Shown: positions 7,321 through 16,081, counted from the first letter of the stretch. The stretch: DNA of 42,089 nucleotides from Cyanobacteria bacterium SW_9_44_58 (GCA_003021905.1 PXPI01000102.1:1-42089); one strand, 5' to 3'. Program-made: numbers and translations. The notes: a model not told the origin generated them from the sequence alone.

Positions 7321-8955
7321 ATGTCGCCTTTGTCTAATCCGGATCGTCCTTATAAAAGCCAAGTTTTCAACTGGATCAATCGCCAATCTTTCCGGTTGCG
7401 CGATCGCGCCCAAATTAGCTTCCGAAAATTGAAAACTGCTACGGTTTGGGGCATCCAAATTATTGCCTATCCCTTTTACTTGCTGCTGCAAACCTCAACC
7501 CAGTTAGGAAAGCAACTGCAATCGAAAGCGTTAAAATTACTCTCTCCCGAGAAGGAGGAAAACAGTGACTCCGTGGGCAGTCAACCGACAGTGGTGGCAT
7601 TAAACAGTCTTTATCCCTGGCTGGAAAATACCCCTTACCAATTGTTTTCCTCGGCAAAAACGGAGGGTAAGACTAGGACAACCCACCAAGCAACCGCCAA
7701 CCTTCCTTCTGATTCTACCCTACCCAAACCGGAACGGCGATTTCCCCTTCCTTTTTTACCGCAAACAAATCTGAATCGCGGCGACACAACAGGGCAACCC
7801 ACCTACTGGATTCAAGGCATCGCTACCTACCTCGAAAATGGGAAATTGGTGTTAGTCACTCGGGAAAATCAAACCATTGATTTCTTATCAGACAGCCAAC
7901 ATGAACAACTCAAACAACGCATTAAAATTCTTCTAGAATGTTACGAACAAATTCAGCAACCTTGGTGGTGGCAGATTGCTTCCCAGGGTGATAAAGGGCG
8001 GTTTCATCCCCTGCGCTGGCTATCCCATCTAATGATTTGGATTCAGACAAGCAGCTTAGCCAAACGGTTAAACCTGTTTCAGGAATCGCAGTTAAGGGTG
8101 TCCTCGGGGTATTCGGAAATTTCCCAAACTCCCCCTCAATCTTCTTCTCAATCTTCCCAATCAGGCGTCATGGCAAAGCTGGATCGCGCCCTTGCCCATT
8201 GGGAAACGGCACAACTCAGCCCAGTTATTGAAAAAATCAAGCAGTGGCGGCAACAACTGGATCAGCAAGAGAATCCCATATCGTTTCTGATTCAAGCGGC
8301 AGTGGATTATTTTTATGGGGGAAACTCGCAAAACCGGCTTACCGGAGACGTTAATGCCAACTCTGATGGCAGTAACCCCCGCAAAATTCCCAAACTTCTT
8401 AAACCCATGGATTCTCTGATTCAGCAAACCCAAAGCATTGTTAATCGGGGGAAAAACCGGATTGAAAATGCCGTCGCAGAAGATACCGCTGATGCCTATC
8501 GTATCAGGCAATTAATTCAAGCCGCGATCGCGTACTTTTTTGGCAAACCCAATCGCTGCTTTGCTGATTATTCCCGCGAAATTTCCACTTCTGTCTCCAG
8601 TAATGAACCCTGGTTAACAAAAGCCGATCTGTTTGGTGAAAGTGACTCTCCCTCTTCCTCAGCAACTGCCGCAGAAAACAATGACGATTTTTCCATTGCA
8701 GCAGCAAATCAGTTCAGCAGTGAGATGTCTTCTCCGGCAACAACAACGGAAAGGAGTAGTACCACAGATAAGGAAACGGAAACAACAGAAGCAGACACGA
8801 CTGGGGAGGAATGGCAAACTGAGGGGATTCCTATGGGCTACGAAAAGCATATTTTGGCCAGAATTTTAGAAGCGATGGATCGCGCTTTAGCTTGGTTGGA
8901 AGATCGCTTGCTGAAACTTTGGCAATGGCTAAAACAGTGGTTTCTTAAGCAATAA
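7321..8955 (+). CDS. Conserved-type cyanobacterial protein of unknown function
   Basis: A 544-residue protein that I cannot assign to a named family. The N-terminal 60 residues are basic with an amphipathic or membrane-associating segment (TVWGIQIIAYPFYLLLQ, 41-57). A compact region at about 160-250 contains PTYWIQGIATYLENGKLVLVT and Trp-rich QQPWWWQIA. Two segments look like repeats of one idea: IQAAVDYFYGG (about 327-337) and IQAAIAYFFGK (about 399-409). A Ser/Thr/Glu-rich linker (about 440-505) leads to a C-terminal amphipathic helix with many Trp (LAWLEDRLLKLWQWLKQWFLKQ pattern), suggesting peripheral membrane binding. It ends 8 nt before the moaC stop codon on the other strand. Confidence 0.75.
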   Translation: MSPLSNPDRPYKSQVFNWINRQSFRLRDRAQISFRKLKTATVWGIQIIAYPFYLLLQTSTQLGKQLQSKALKLLSPEKEENSDSVGSQPTVVALNSLYPWLENTPYQLFSSAKTEGKTRTTHQATANLPSDSTLPKPERRFPLPFLPQTNLNRGDTTGQPTYWIQGIATYLENGKLVLVTRENQTIDFLSDSQHEQLKQRIKILLECYEQIQQPWWWQIASQGDKGRFHPLRWLSHLMIWIQTSSLAKRLNLFQESQLRVSSGYSEISQTPPQSSSQSSQSGVMAKLDRALAHWETAQLSPVIEKIKQWRQQLDQQENPISFLIQAAVDYFYGGNSQNRLTGDVNANSDGSNPRKIPKLLKPMDSLIQQTQSIVNRGKNRIENAVAEDTADAYRIRQLIQAAIAYFFGKPNRCFADYSREISTSVSSNEPWLTKADLFGESDSPSSSATAAENNDDFSIAAANQFSSEMSSPATTTERSSTTDKETETTEADTTGEEWQTEGIPMGYEKHILARILEAMDRALAWLEDRLLKLWQWLKQWFLKQ

Positions 8956-8963
8956 TCGCGCCT

Positions 8964-9434
8964 TTATCCGCTTTTTCCCCCAGTTTTTTCCACTAACTGA
9001 ATCCCTTGAATAATCATAGATTTTTCTAACGCCTTTGCCATATCATAAAGGGTCAAGGCACTTACCGAGACAGCAGTGAGCGCTTCCATTTCTACCCCCG
9101 TCTGGGCAGTGGTTACCGCTTCAGCGCGAATGCGATAGCCGGGCAAGGCTGGATCAGCCGTAAACGCCACTTGCACATTCTGTAAGGGCAACCCATGACA
9201 TAACGGAATCAGCTGCGAGGTTTGTTTGGCTGCCATAATCCCCGCTAACCGGGCAGTGGCTAAAACATCTCCTTTCGGCGCATTGCCGGCTTCGATAGTG
9301 TCTAAAGTCTGTTGCGACATTTTGATTTCTCCCTGCGCGATCGCGCGGCGTTTGGTGGTTGCTTTGTCCGAAACATCCACCATGCGGGCTTCACCGCTGG
9401 AACTAAGATGAGTTAGATTTTCCGGTTGTGTCAT
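8964..9434 (-). CDS. moaC: Cyclic pyranopterin monophosphate synthase MoaC
   Basis: A 156-residue protein of normal MoaC length. It converts the MoaA product to cyclic pyranopterin monophosphate in molybdenum-cofactor synthesis. Signature segments are [12 protein letters not shown], the active-site [32 protein letters not shown] and the C-terminal [10 protein letters not shown] with its catalytic Lys. No other moa genes adjoin it. The start ATG overlaps the promoter of the divergent tRNA-Arg gene. Confidence 0.96.
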   Translation of the reverse strand: MTQPENLTHLSSSGEARMVDVSDKATTKRRAIAQGEIKMSQQTLDTIEAGNAPKGDVLATARLAGIMAAKQTSQLIPLCHGLPLQNVQVAFTADPALPGYRIRAEAVTTAQTGVEMEALTAVSVSALTLYDMAKALEKSMIIQGIQLVEKTGGKSG

Positions 9435-9454
9435 CGCTAAGTTTGTGTTATAGT
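9426..9454 (+). promoter_or_regulatory. Promoter of tRNA-Arg
   Basis: A -35 TTGTGT (9426-9431) and a -10 TATAGT (9449-9454) are separated by 17 nt, 35 nt before the tRNA. The -35 box abuts the moaC start codon on the other strand. Confidence 0.45.
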
Positions 9455-9489
9455 TTATTACTGTTGGCTTGGAAAAAGTGAAGCCTTCT

Positions 9490-9563
9490 GGGCCTGTAGC
9501 TCAGTGGACTAGAGCACGTGGCTACGGACCACGGTGTCGGGGGTTCGAATCCTCCCAGGCCCG
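9490..9563 (+). tRNA. tRNA-Arg (anticodon ACG)
   Basis: A 74-nt cloverleaf. Acceptor GGGCCTG (9490-9496) pairs with CAGGCCC (9556-9562), with discriminator G at 9563. The anticodon arm is CGTGG-CTACGGA-CCACG, giving ACG, normally deaminated to ICG by TadA. The T loop is TTCGAAT. CCA is not encoded. The first anticodon base A is typical of bacterial tRNA-Arg for CGN codons. Confidence 0.97.
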
Positions 9564-9611
9564 TTTCTTTAATATGATAGTAAAGAAGGCAATGCTGGAA
9601 CGGCAACTGCT

Positions 9612-10121
9612 TCACGATTCCAAAGAATACCAGTTTTGGAAAGCTGCCGCTTGTCCGTGATACCTCCCATGGGCATCAATTAAATTCCAAATGGTGCCGT
9701 TTTCGATGACAAATCGCGAACCGTCGGAGGAAATTCTTACACCGCGATAGTTGTCGATAAATCCTTGTTCCGATACTTTTTGCAATAGGACATTTCTTTC
9801 CGATTGTTCCATAGGTTCCGCCGATTTTCGGGAAGGAAGTTGAATAAACTCATCCCAGTCATACTTAAATCGTTCAAGGGCGGCTTGATTCCCGAAATTG
9901 AAAATGGGATCCGTTTCTGTGCCATGAGAGACAAGGGCAAAAGGTGCATAAAATAGATCAATAATCGTGTCATGGGATGCCGTTGTATCAGCAAGCAATT
10001 CTTTGCCGGTTAAGCGATAAAAGCTATCTAGAAGCAGTTTTCCGTGTTCAATATAAAAGCGTGTCGTTAGCGAGTTGGGGATTGCTATCATCTTCATCTT
10101 GTTATCATGCCGTTTATCCAT
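9612..10121 (-). CDS. MEKHLA domain-containing protein
   Basis: A 169-residue protein made almost wholly of one MEKHLA domain, a PAS-like fold also found at the C-terminus of plant HD-ZIP III factors. Hallmarks: SFYRLTGKELL, LFYAPFALVSHGTETDPIFNFGNQAALERF, the LPSRKSAEP segment, GFIDNYRGVRISSDGSRFVIENGTIWNL, and the final YHGQAAAFQNW. No DNA-binding or catalytic domain accompanies it, so a small-molecule sensor or binding role is only a guess. Two in-frame ATGs near the start (residues 1 and 9) are possible. It sits alone between tRNA-Arg and tRNA-Gln on the opposite strand. Confidence 0.88.
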   Translation of the reverse strand: MDKRHDNKMKMIAIPNSLTTRFYIEHGKLLLDSFYRLTGKELLADTTASHDTIIDLFYAPFALVSHGTETDPIFNFGNQAALERFKYDWDEFIQLPSRKSAEPMEQSERNVLLQKVSEQGFIDNYRGVRISSDGSRFVIENGTIWNLIDAHGRYHGQAAAFQNWYSLES

Positions 10122-10232
10122 TGAACCACTCCAGACACAGAGGACGCAAAAGATTGAATCGATTTGATCGATAGTTTGCCCGCCCTGCGTAAAGAAGCGT
10201 TATCGCCAATTTGGAGAAAATTGCATTGAGCG

Positions 10233-10262
10233 TTGACACTGTAAAAAAGCAGTTGTTATATT
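10233..10262 (+). promoter_or_regulatory. Promoter of tRNA-Gln
   Basis: A consensus -35 TTGACA (10233-10238), an 18-nt spacer and a -10 TATATT (10257-10262), placing the start of transcription some 14 nt before the tRNA gene. Confidence 0.6.
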
Positions 10263-10282
10263 AACAAAGGTTCTTAACGCAT

Positions 10283-10354
10283 TGGGGTGTAGCCAAGTGG
10301 TAAGGCAGCGGGTTTTGGTCCCGTCATTCCTAGGTTCGAATCCTAGCACCCCAG
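10283..10354 (+). tRNA. tRNA-Gln (anticodon TTG)
   Basis: A 72-nt cloverleaf. Acceptor TGGGGTG (10283-10289) pairs with CACCCCA (10347-10353), with discriminator G. The anticodon arm is GCGGG-TTTTGGT-CCCGT with anticodon TTG. The T loop is TTCGAAT. CCA is not encoded; a short T run follows. Confidence 0.97.
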
Positions 10355-10473
10355 TTTTTAATTATTAATAATTCATCTGCAACTGTTAGGCGATGACTCT
10401 GCTATTTACCTGAAAACAGGTTATTGGTTATGATTTTGCTGTTTATTAAGTGATTTTTGCGAGTTAAGAAATT

Positions 10474-11262
10474 TTGTCCAGCCTCTCTCATGCGACAGTA
10501 CCGGATCTCCTTGCTTTAGATTTTGATGGCGTCTTATGCGATGGGCGGGCAGAATATCTAGAAAGCAGTTGGCAAGTTTATTGCGAGATCTGGGATGTTT
10601 CTCGCCTCAAGTTAGATCAAGCGGCGTCTCGTTTCTATCAATTACGGTCTGTCATTGAAACCGGTTGGGAAATGCCCCTGCTGTTGCGATCGCTGTTTGA
10701 AGGGATTTCTGATACTGAAATTCTGGAAAACTGGTCATCTCTAGTTCAGCAGATGCTAGACAAAAGCGGATTGACAAAACAGGAGATGACGCGATTGCTT
10801 GATGAAAAGCGCGATCGGTGGATAGAAAACAATGAACAAGACTGGCTAGCCCATCATGAATTTTATCCCGGTGTTATCCAGCGCTTACAAGCTGCTTTCA
10901 ATGAGCCATCGCCTCAAGTTTATATTATCACCACCAAAGAAGGACGTTTTGCCCGGAAACTTCTTCAACAACACGGCATTCAGTTTCCTAGGGATTACAT
11001 CATTGGCAAAGAGTATCAGCAACCAAAAACAGAAACCCTCACTGAGTTATTAAAACAACAGGAAAATGCTTCCCTGTGGTTTGTGGAAGATCGCTTCAAA
11101 ACCTTGCTAACAGTAGCACAAGCGCCTTATTTACAGTCGGTGCGTTTATTTTTAGCGGACTGGGGCTATAATACAGCGCGATCGCGCCAACAAGCAGCCA
11201 ATCATCCACAGATTCAATTATTATCCCTAAATCGCTTCAATCAAGACTTTTCCCACTGGTAG
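10474..11262 (+). CDS. HAD-superfamily hydrolase
   Basis: A 262-residue protein with the haloacid dehalogenase fold. Motif I LALDFDGVLCDG carries the nucleophile Asp16 and Asp18. An alpha-helical cap follows (about 30-130). Motif II is YIITTKEGRFARKLL, the motif III Lys lies in IIGKEYQQPKTETL, and motif IV is LWFVEDRFKTLL with ED in place of the common DD. The substrate is unknown. The only usable start before motif I is TTG at 10474, because an in-frame stop lies at 10465; no clear Shine-Dalgarno sequence is present. It lies downstream of tRNA-Gln and upstream of the membrane-protein operon. Confidence 0.88.
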   Translation: MSSLSHATVPDLLALDFDGVLCDGRAEYLESSWQVYCEIWDVSRLKLDQAASRFYQLRSVIETGWEMPLLLRSLFEGISDTEILENWSSLVQQMLDKSGLTKQEMTRLLDEKRDRWIENNEQDWLAHHEFYPGVIQRLQAAFNEPSPQVYIITTKEGRFARKLLQQHGIQFPRDYIIGKEYQQPKTETLTELLKQQENASLWFVEDRFKTLLTVAQAPYLQSVRLFLADWGYNTARSRQQAANHPQIQLLSLNRFNQDFSHW

Positions 11263-11344
11263 AGGAGTCGGTTCCAGTTTGTAATTGATACATTGAGATT
11301 AGGGGGAAATCAATAAACTATTACATCATGCCTAACGAATAACT

Positions 11345-12673
11345 ATGACTCCCAATCCATTAATTACCAACTCAGTTGAAAAACTCAACTATCAGGTTAC
11401 CGTCGGCGATGTTGCGGCAGAAACGGGGCTAAAAGTACAAGATGCCCAGAAAGGATTAGTTGCCCTAGCTGCAGATGCCGGCGGTCATTTAAAAGTCAGT
11501 GAAACGGGCGATATTACCTATTTATTCCCAAAAAATTTCCGCAACATTCTACGCAATAAATATCTTCGTCTCCGTCTCAAAGAATGGTGGGATAAAATTT
11601 CCGGCACTTTATTCTACCTAATTCGGATTTCTTTTGGCATTGTTTTAATTGCTTCCATTGTTTTAATTGCCATTACCATTTCTCTCATTGTTATTGGGGC
11701 GCAAATGAATTCTGAGGAGGGAGAGTCTGATGAAGGCGGCATGGGAGGAGGCGGTTTCTCCTTTGGCTTTTTCCCTTTCTGGTTTGGCCCGGATTTATTT
11801 TTGTTTTTCTCCCCTGGCTTTTACGATGATGATGAACCGTTTAGTAGAGAGAGAGAACAATCAAGACGCAATCGCAAACAAAAAAGTGAACTAAGTTTCC
11901 TAGAAGCAATCTTCTCGTTCCTATTTGGCGATGGCAATCCCAATGCCAAGTTAGAAGACCGTCGTTGGCAAGAAATCGGCAGTGTCATTCGCAACAATGG
12001 CGGTGCCGTTGTGGGAGAACAAATTGCCCCTTATTTGGATAATATTGACCAGAAAAGTTGGGAAGACGAAGATTATATGTTGCCGGTTTTAACCCAATTT
12101 AATGGGGTACCGGAAGTCACCGAGGAAGGCAATATTATTTATTATTTTCCAGAGTTGCAAGTGACTGCCACTGACAAATCCAAACGATCCGTTGAATCTT
12201 ACTTGCAAGAAAGATATTGGCAATTTACAAAAGCCAGCAGTACCCAAAAAATGATAGCAATTGGGTTAGGGGGCGTCAATTTAGTTCTTGCGTTGATGTT
12301 AGGATCGCTGTTATCTGGAGAATTGGCGGCGCAAATGGGCGGTTTGGTTGCTTTTGTTAATGGCATTTATGGCATCCTTTTAACCTACGCCATCGGCTAT
12401 TTAACCATTCCTTTAATTCGCTATTTTTGGATACAGCAAAAAAACAAACAAATTGCCTCTCGTAATGACCAGCGTTTCAAACGAGCTCAACTTCTAAGCC
12501 GGGGGGATCAACTGTTACGGAATAAACTGCAACAAGCCCAAGAATTTGCCGCCAAAACCGTTTTAAGCGAGGAAGATGTTGCCTATTCCACGGAACAAGA
12601 TTTAATGGAACAAGAAGCAGAACGCAGCGATAAAATTGACGAAGATTGGGAACGCCGTTTGTCTTCAGAATAG
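11345..12673 (+). CDS. Membrane protein with a duplicated winged-helix-like module
   Basis: A 442-residue protein of a family I know only as conserved in cyanobacteria, with possible plastid relatives; function unknown. Two similar cytosolic modules are visible. Module 1 (about 15-65) begins VTVGDVAAETGLKVQDAQKGL and ends GDITYLFPKNF. Module 2 (about 205-270) begins RRWQEIGSVIRNNGGAVVGE and ends GNIIYYFPELQ. A membrane helix at 89-120 is followed by a Gly/Phe-rich segment (130-160) that may insert in or lie on the membrane. Two more helices are at 302-326 and 333-361, then a basic, coiled C-terminus. The modules resemble winged-helix domains. An ABC half-transporter follows 147 nt later. Confidence 0.8.
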   Translation: MTPNPLITNSVEKLNYQVTVGDVAAETGLKVQDAQKGLVALAADAGGHLKVSETGDITYLFPKNFRNILRNKYLRLRLKEWWDKISGTLFYLIRISFGIVLIASIVLIAITISLIVIGAQMNSEEGESDEGGMGGGGFSFGFFPFWFGPDLFLFFSPGFYDDDEPFSREREQSRRNRKQKSELSFLEAIFSFLFGDGNPNAKLEDRRWQEIGSVIRNNGGAVVGEQIAPYLDNIDQKSWEDEDYMLPVLTQFNGVPEVTEEGNIIYYFPELQVTATDKSKRSVESYLQERYWQFTKASSTQKMIAIGLGGVNLVLALMLGSLLSGELAAQMGGLVAFVNGIYGILLTYAIGYLTIPLIRYFWIQQKNKQIASRNDQRFKRAQLLSRGDQLLRNKLQQAQEFAAKTVLSEEDVAYSTEQDLMEQEAERSDKIDEDWERRLSSE

Positions 12674-12820
12674 ATGCAATTAATGAGTAGTCGGTGATTT
12701 ATTGTTAATTTGATTGACAGCTTGCATTGGGGTTCGTTTTCCCTACCAAAAGGGGAAGAGCATATCTTAATTTTTTGTTACATTAGCAATGGTTAATGGG
12801 ATTACCGATGCAGAAGCTCA

Positions 12821-14530
12821 ATGCAAAGACGAATTAATTTTGATTTACTGAAACGATTTTGGTCCATCGCGCGACTGTACTGGTTTAGTGAAGAAAAACG
12901 CAAGGCAAGAGGGTTGCTTTTAGGGATTACCCTCATGCTAATTACTTACACGGTATTAAGTGTTCTTCTCAATCAACAACGCGGTGGATTGATTACTGCT
13001 TTATCGGAACTGAACGAAGAAGAATTTTGGCAAAAATTGCTAATTTATTTTGGCGTTTTAGTGGCCTATATTCCCCTATTTGCCGGAGCGAATTATTTAA
13101 GCGGTTTCTTAGGGTTGCTGTGGCGAAAATGGTTAACCGGACGGTTTTTAGATAATTATTTTCGCGATCGCGCTTACTATAAATTAAGCTCTTATGGAGA
13201 AATTGATAACCCCGATCAACGAATTTCCCAAGATTTACGCTCTTTTACTCAAGAATCATTAGATCTGCTGTTGGTAACCATTTCTTCAATCCTGCAAGTA
13301 ATTGGTTTTGGCATTCAACTGTGGACGATTTCTTTTCCTTTAGTCATTTTTCTTGTCATTTACGCAATCATTGGAACTTTAATTACTATAGGCGTTTTTG
13401 GAAAAGTTTTAGTCCGTTTAAATTTTCAACAACTAAAACGAGAAGCGAATTTTCGGTTTGGCTTAGTTCGGATTCGGGAAAATGCTGAGTCAATTGCCTT
13501 TTATCAAGGCGAACCTCAAGAAGAAAATCAAGTCAAAGTTCGGTTCAATGATGTATTTGAAAACTTCAAACGTCTTATTTTATGGCAGAAATTGGGATTA
13601 AGGGCTTTCACCAATAGCTATGAATTTATTACCTTTGCAATTCCGTTTTTAATTTTAGCACCGAGTGTTTTTGCCGGCGATTTACAGGTGGGAAAAGTAA
13701 CCGAAGCCCAGGGAGCTTTTTTTCGTATTTTTATGGCATTGAATCTCATTGTAAATCGCTTTGAAACCTTAACAGAATTTAGTGCTGGCATTAATCGGGT
13801 TCACGAATTTGCAAACTATATTAATTTAACCGATGGCGATAAAAAAGATAGCCAAGAGAGTGATAAACCAACCATTGGCACCGTCAATGACGAACAAATT
13901 GCGGTTAAAAATTTAACCCTACAAACGCCGAATTATCAACGCACTTTAGTAGAAAATTTAACCGTAGATGTTCCCCAAGGAAACGGTTTATTAATTATGG
14001 GGGCAAGCGGCTGCGGCAAAAGTTCACTGCTACGAGCAATTGCTGGATTATGGGAATCGGGAACCGGAAAAATTATTCGTCCCAACTTATCGGAAATTCT
14101 CTTTTTACCGCAACGCCCCTACATGATTTTGGGAAGTTTGCGAGAGGAATTAATTTATCCCAAAACCGAAACCGAATTAACCAATGATGACCTAGGCAAC
14201 ATTTTAGATCAAGTGAATCTTCCCCATTTAATTGAACGTTTCGGCAGTTTAGAGGTGGAAAAAAATTGGGGAGATGTTTTATCCTTAGGCGAACAACAAC
14301 GGGTTGCCTTTGCCAGAATTTTAATTAACCAGCCGCGCTATGTGGTATTAGATGAAGCGACCAGCGCTTTAGATGTAAAAAATGAAGCCTCTCTCTATGA
14401 AAACTTGCAAAGCAGCAACGTTACTTACATCAGTGTTGGCCATCGTCCCACTTTACAAAACTATCATCAACTTGTCCTAGAATTAGCAGAAGATCAGTCT
14501 TGGCAAATTAAACAAACAACGGCGCAATAA
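12821..14530 (+). CDS. ABC half-transporter, SbmA/BacA-like permease fused to ATPase
   Basis: A 569-residue half-transporter with the membrane domain first. Hydrophobic helices lie at about 28-48, 72-98, 150-195 and 262-300, including the SbmA/BacA-type WRKWLTGRFLDNYFRDRAYYKL segment and ENAESIAFYQGE. The ATPase domain follows from about 355: Walker A GASGCGKSS (about 393-401), signature LSLGEQQRVAFAR (about 487-499), Walker B YVVLDEATSAL, and the switch His in VGHR. This is the YddA/ABCD class, whose members move peptides, vitamins or acyl-CoA-like molecules; the substrate here is unknown. It probably works as a homodimer. A methyltransferase gene starts 5 nt after its stop, strongly suggesting co-transcription. 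Confidence 0.92.
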   Translation: MQRRINFDLLKRFWSIARLYWFSEEKRKARGLLLGITLMLITYTVLSVLLNQQRGGLITALSELNEEEFWQKLLIYFGVLVAYIPLFAGANYLSGFLGLLWRKWLTGRFLDNYFRDRAYYKLSSYGEIDNPDQRISQDLRSFTQESLDLLLVTISSILQVIGFGIQLWTISFPLVIFLVIYAIIGTLITIGVFGKVLVRLNFQQLKREANFRFGLVRIRENAESIAFYQGEPQEENQVKVRFNDVFENFKRLILWQKLGLRAFTNSYEFITFAIPFLILAPSVFAGDLQVGKVTEAQGAFFRIFMALNLIVNRFETLTEFSAGINRVHEFANYINLTDGDKKDSQESDKPTIGTVNDEQIAVKNLTLQTPNYQRTLVENLTVDVPQGNGLLIMGASGCGKSSLLRAIAGLWESGTGKIIRPNLSEILFLPQRPYMILGSLREELIYPKTETELTNDDLGNILDQVNLPHLIERFGSLEVEKNWGDVLSLGEQQRVAFARILINQPRYVVLDEATSALDVKNEASLYENLQSSNVTYISVGHRPTLQNYHQLVLELAEDQSWQIKQTTAQ

Positions 14531-14535
14531 TTATT

Positions 14536-15240
14536 ATGATTTATCCCGGTGAAGTCTTTGCAGAAACGAAAGAATTTGATACTAACATTCGGCAACTGTT
14601 GCCCTATTATGATGAACTGTTAGACGCGATCGCGCTTTGTGTTCCCCCCGAAAGCAAGCGGATTTTAGAATTGGGCTGCGGCACTGGGGAACTGAGTTTA
14701 AAAGTGTTGCAACAATGCCCGAATGCCAAACTGGTGGCAGTTGACTATTCCCCGCGCATGATTGAATTTGTTCAGCAAAAGTTAGAATCTCATGGGGAGC
14801 GCAATAGAGTAAAAGCCCTGCAACTGGATTTTGGCGCCTGGGCCAACGACGAAATCGAAGTGGGAGACAGCTTCGACGCCGTTATTTCCTCTCTGGCGAT
14901 TCACCATCTCAGCGACGAGATGAAAGCAAAATTGTTCCAGAAAAGTGCGCGTTGTCTTAACCCCAACGGGCGATTTTGGAATGGGGATCCCCTGTTGCCT
15001 GAATTTCCCGAGCTGTCCGATATTTATAGCGAATCTCGGCAACGGTGGGCGCAAAAGCAAGGCTTAGATTTAGATGCCGTTAGAAGCCGCATTGGCAAGA
15101 GTGAAGATTACGGCTATTCCAGCCACGATCAACTGGCAACCCTAGACAGCCATTTGCAGATGCTGCAAACAGCAGGCTTTTCCAAAACCGCAGTCATCTG
15201 GAAATACTACAATCTGGGTGTCTTTGGGGGATTGCTTTAA
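14536..15240 (+). CDS. Class I SAM-dependent methyltransferase
   Basis: A 234-residue enzyme with a standard Rossmann methyltransferase core. Motif I is RILELGCGTGELSLKVLQQ (about 42-60), the acidic loop is VAVDYSPRMIEF, motif II lies around LQLDFGAW, and motif IV is FDAVISSLAIHHLSD. The first 40 residues (IYPGEVFAETKEFDTNIRQLLPYYDEL) form the cap that binds small-molecule substrates in many such enzymes, so a metabolite rather than RNA is likely. Substrate unknown. It lies 5 nt after the ABC transporter gene. No terminator is obvious before rplU, which begins 108 nt downstream. Confidence 0.9.
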   Translation: MIYPGEVFAETKEFDTNIRQLLPYYDELLDAIALCVPPESKRILELGCGTGELSLKVLQQCPNAKLVAVDYSPRMIEFVQQKLESHGERNRVKALQLDFGAWANDEIEVGDSFDAVISSLAIHHLSDEMKAKLFQKSARCLNPNGRFWNGDPLLPEFPELSDIYSESRQRWAQKQGLDLDAVRSRIGKSEDYGYSSHDQLATLDSHLQMLQTAGFSKTAVIWKYYNLGVFGGLL

Positions 15241-15269
15241 TATTAGTATTGTGGTACCTTAATAGATCG

Positions 15270-15348
15270 TGTCTCCTGCTCGGAACAGGTCAGACATCAT
15301 CAAAGCGAAAGCCATTCGCTACCTGTACGGCATTGGTAAGGATTAATC
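15270..15348 (+). promoter_or_regulatory. rplU leader with small hairpins (candidate)
   Basis: The 5' leader of rplU holds AGCGAA (15304-15309) pairing with TTCGCT (15315-15320) over a 5-nt loop, and a weaker CCTG/CAGG pair (15275-15289). Ribosomal-protein leaders often bind their own product, so this may be an autoregulatory leader. That is inference. The ribosome-binding site TAAGGA is clear. Confidence 0.3.
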
Positions 15349-15738
15349 ATGAGTTATGCAATTGTAGAAGCAAGCGGTACCCAAATCAAAGTAGAACCGG
15401 GTTATTTTTATGACCTCAACCGTTTGCCCGTTGACGAAGAAGGGAACTACACCTTCGACAAAGTGTTATTAATTAACAATGACGGTGAAATTACGGTTGG
15501 TCAACCCTATATTGAGGGGGCCACTGTCGAAGGAACAGTCATGAGCCACTTGCGAGGGCGAAAAGTACTCGTTTACAAAATGAAGCGCAAAAAGCACTAT
15601 CAGAAAAAGCGCGGTCACCGTCAGGAATTAACTCGTGTCATGATTAATTCCATTCGTCTCAACGGTTCTGTTATTGCCGAAGCAGATACCCAAGCCGAGG
15701 CAGTTACCCCAGAAGTCGTTGAAACCCCAGCAGAGTAA
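15349..15738 (+). CDS. rplU: 50S ribosomal protein L21
   Basis: A 129-residue L21. Family segments include YAIVEASGTQIKVEPGYFYDLNRL, the strand GQPYIEGATVEGTVMSHLRGRKVLVYKMKRKKHYQKKRGHRQELTR in order, and the conserved KMKRKKHYQKKRGHRQ RNA-binding region. The acidic tail after residue 112 (AEADTQAEAVTPEVVETPAE) is an extension common in cyanobacteria. A good SD precedes the ATG. rpmA follows after 37 nt, the universal rplU-rpmA pair. Confidence 0.97.
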   Translation: MSYAIVEASGTQIKVEPGYFYDLNRLPVDEEGNYTFDKVLLINNDGEITVGQPYIEGATVEGTVMSHLRGRKVLVYKMKRKKHYQKKRGHRQELTRVMINSIRLNGSVIAEADTQAEAVTPEVVETPAE

Positions 15739-15775
15739 AATAAATTGTAGGAAGCAAGGATAAAGGTCATTTACT

Positions 15776-16045
15776 ATGGCTCATAAGAAAGGAACAGGAA
15801 GTACTCGTAACGGTCGAGATTCTAACTCAAAACGTCTAGGCGTCAAGCGATTTGGCGGCCAAACTGTTCGCGCCGGCAATATCTTAGTTCGTCAGCGAGG
15901 AACCAAAATTCGCCCTGGTGCCAACGTTGGCCGCGGCGGCGATGATACATTATTTGCTTTAGTTGATGGTGTTGTTACCTTTGACCGCTATGGCAAAAGC
16001 CGTAGTAAAGTCAGCATTCATCCTGTAGAAGAAGCCACTGCCTAG
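15776..16045 (+). CDS. rpmA: 50S ribosomal protein L27
   Basis: An 89-residue L27 beginning [20 protein letters not shown]. The basic N-terminus that reaches the peptidyl-transferase centre is present, with no cleavable Firmicutes-type extension. The core [18 protein letters not shown] and HPGANVG-like [17 protein letters not shown] are typical. A strong terminator lies 37 nt after the stop codon. Confidence 0.98.
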   Translation: MAHKKGTGSTRNGRDSNSKRLGVKRFGGQTVRAGNILVRQRGTKIRPGANVGRGGDDTLFALVDGVVTFDRYGKSRSKVSIHPVEEATA

Positions 16046-16081
16046 ACACTGGCATTAACTCCTAGTTTCTATAGCAGCAAT

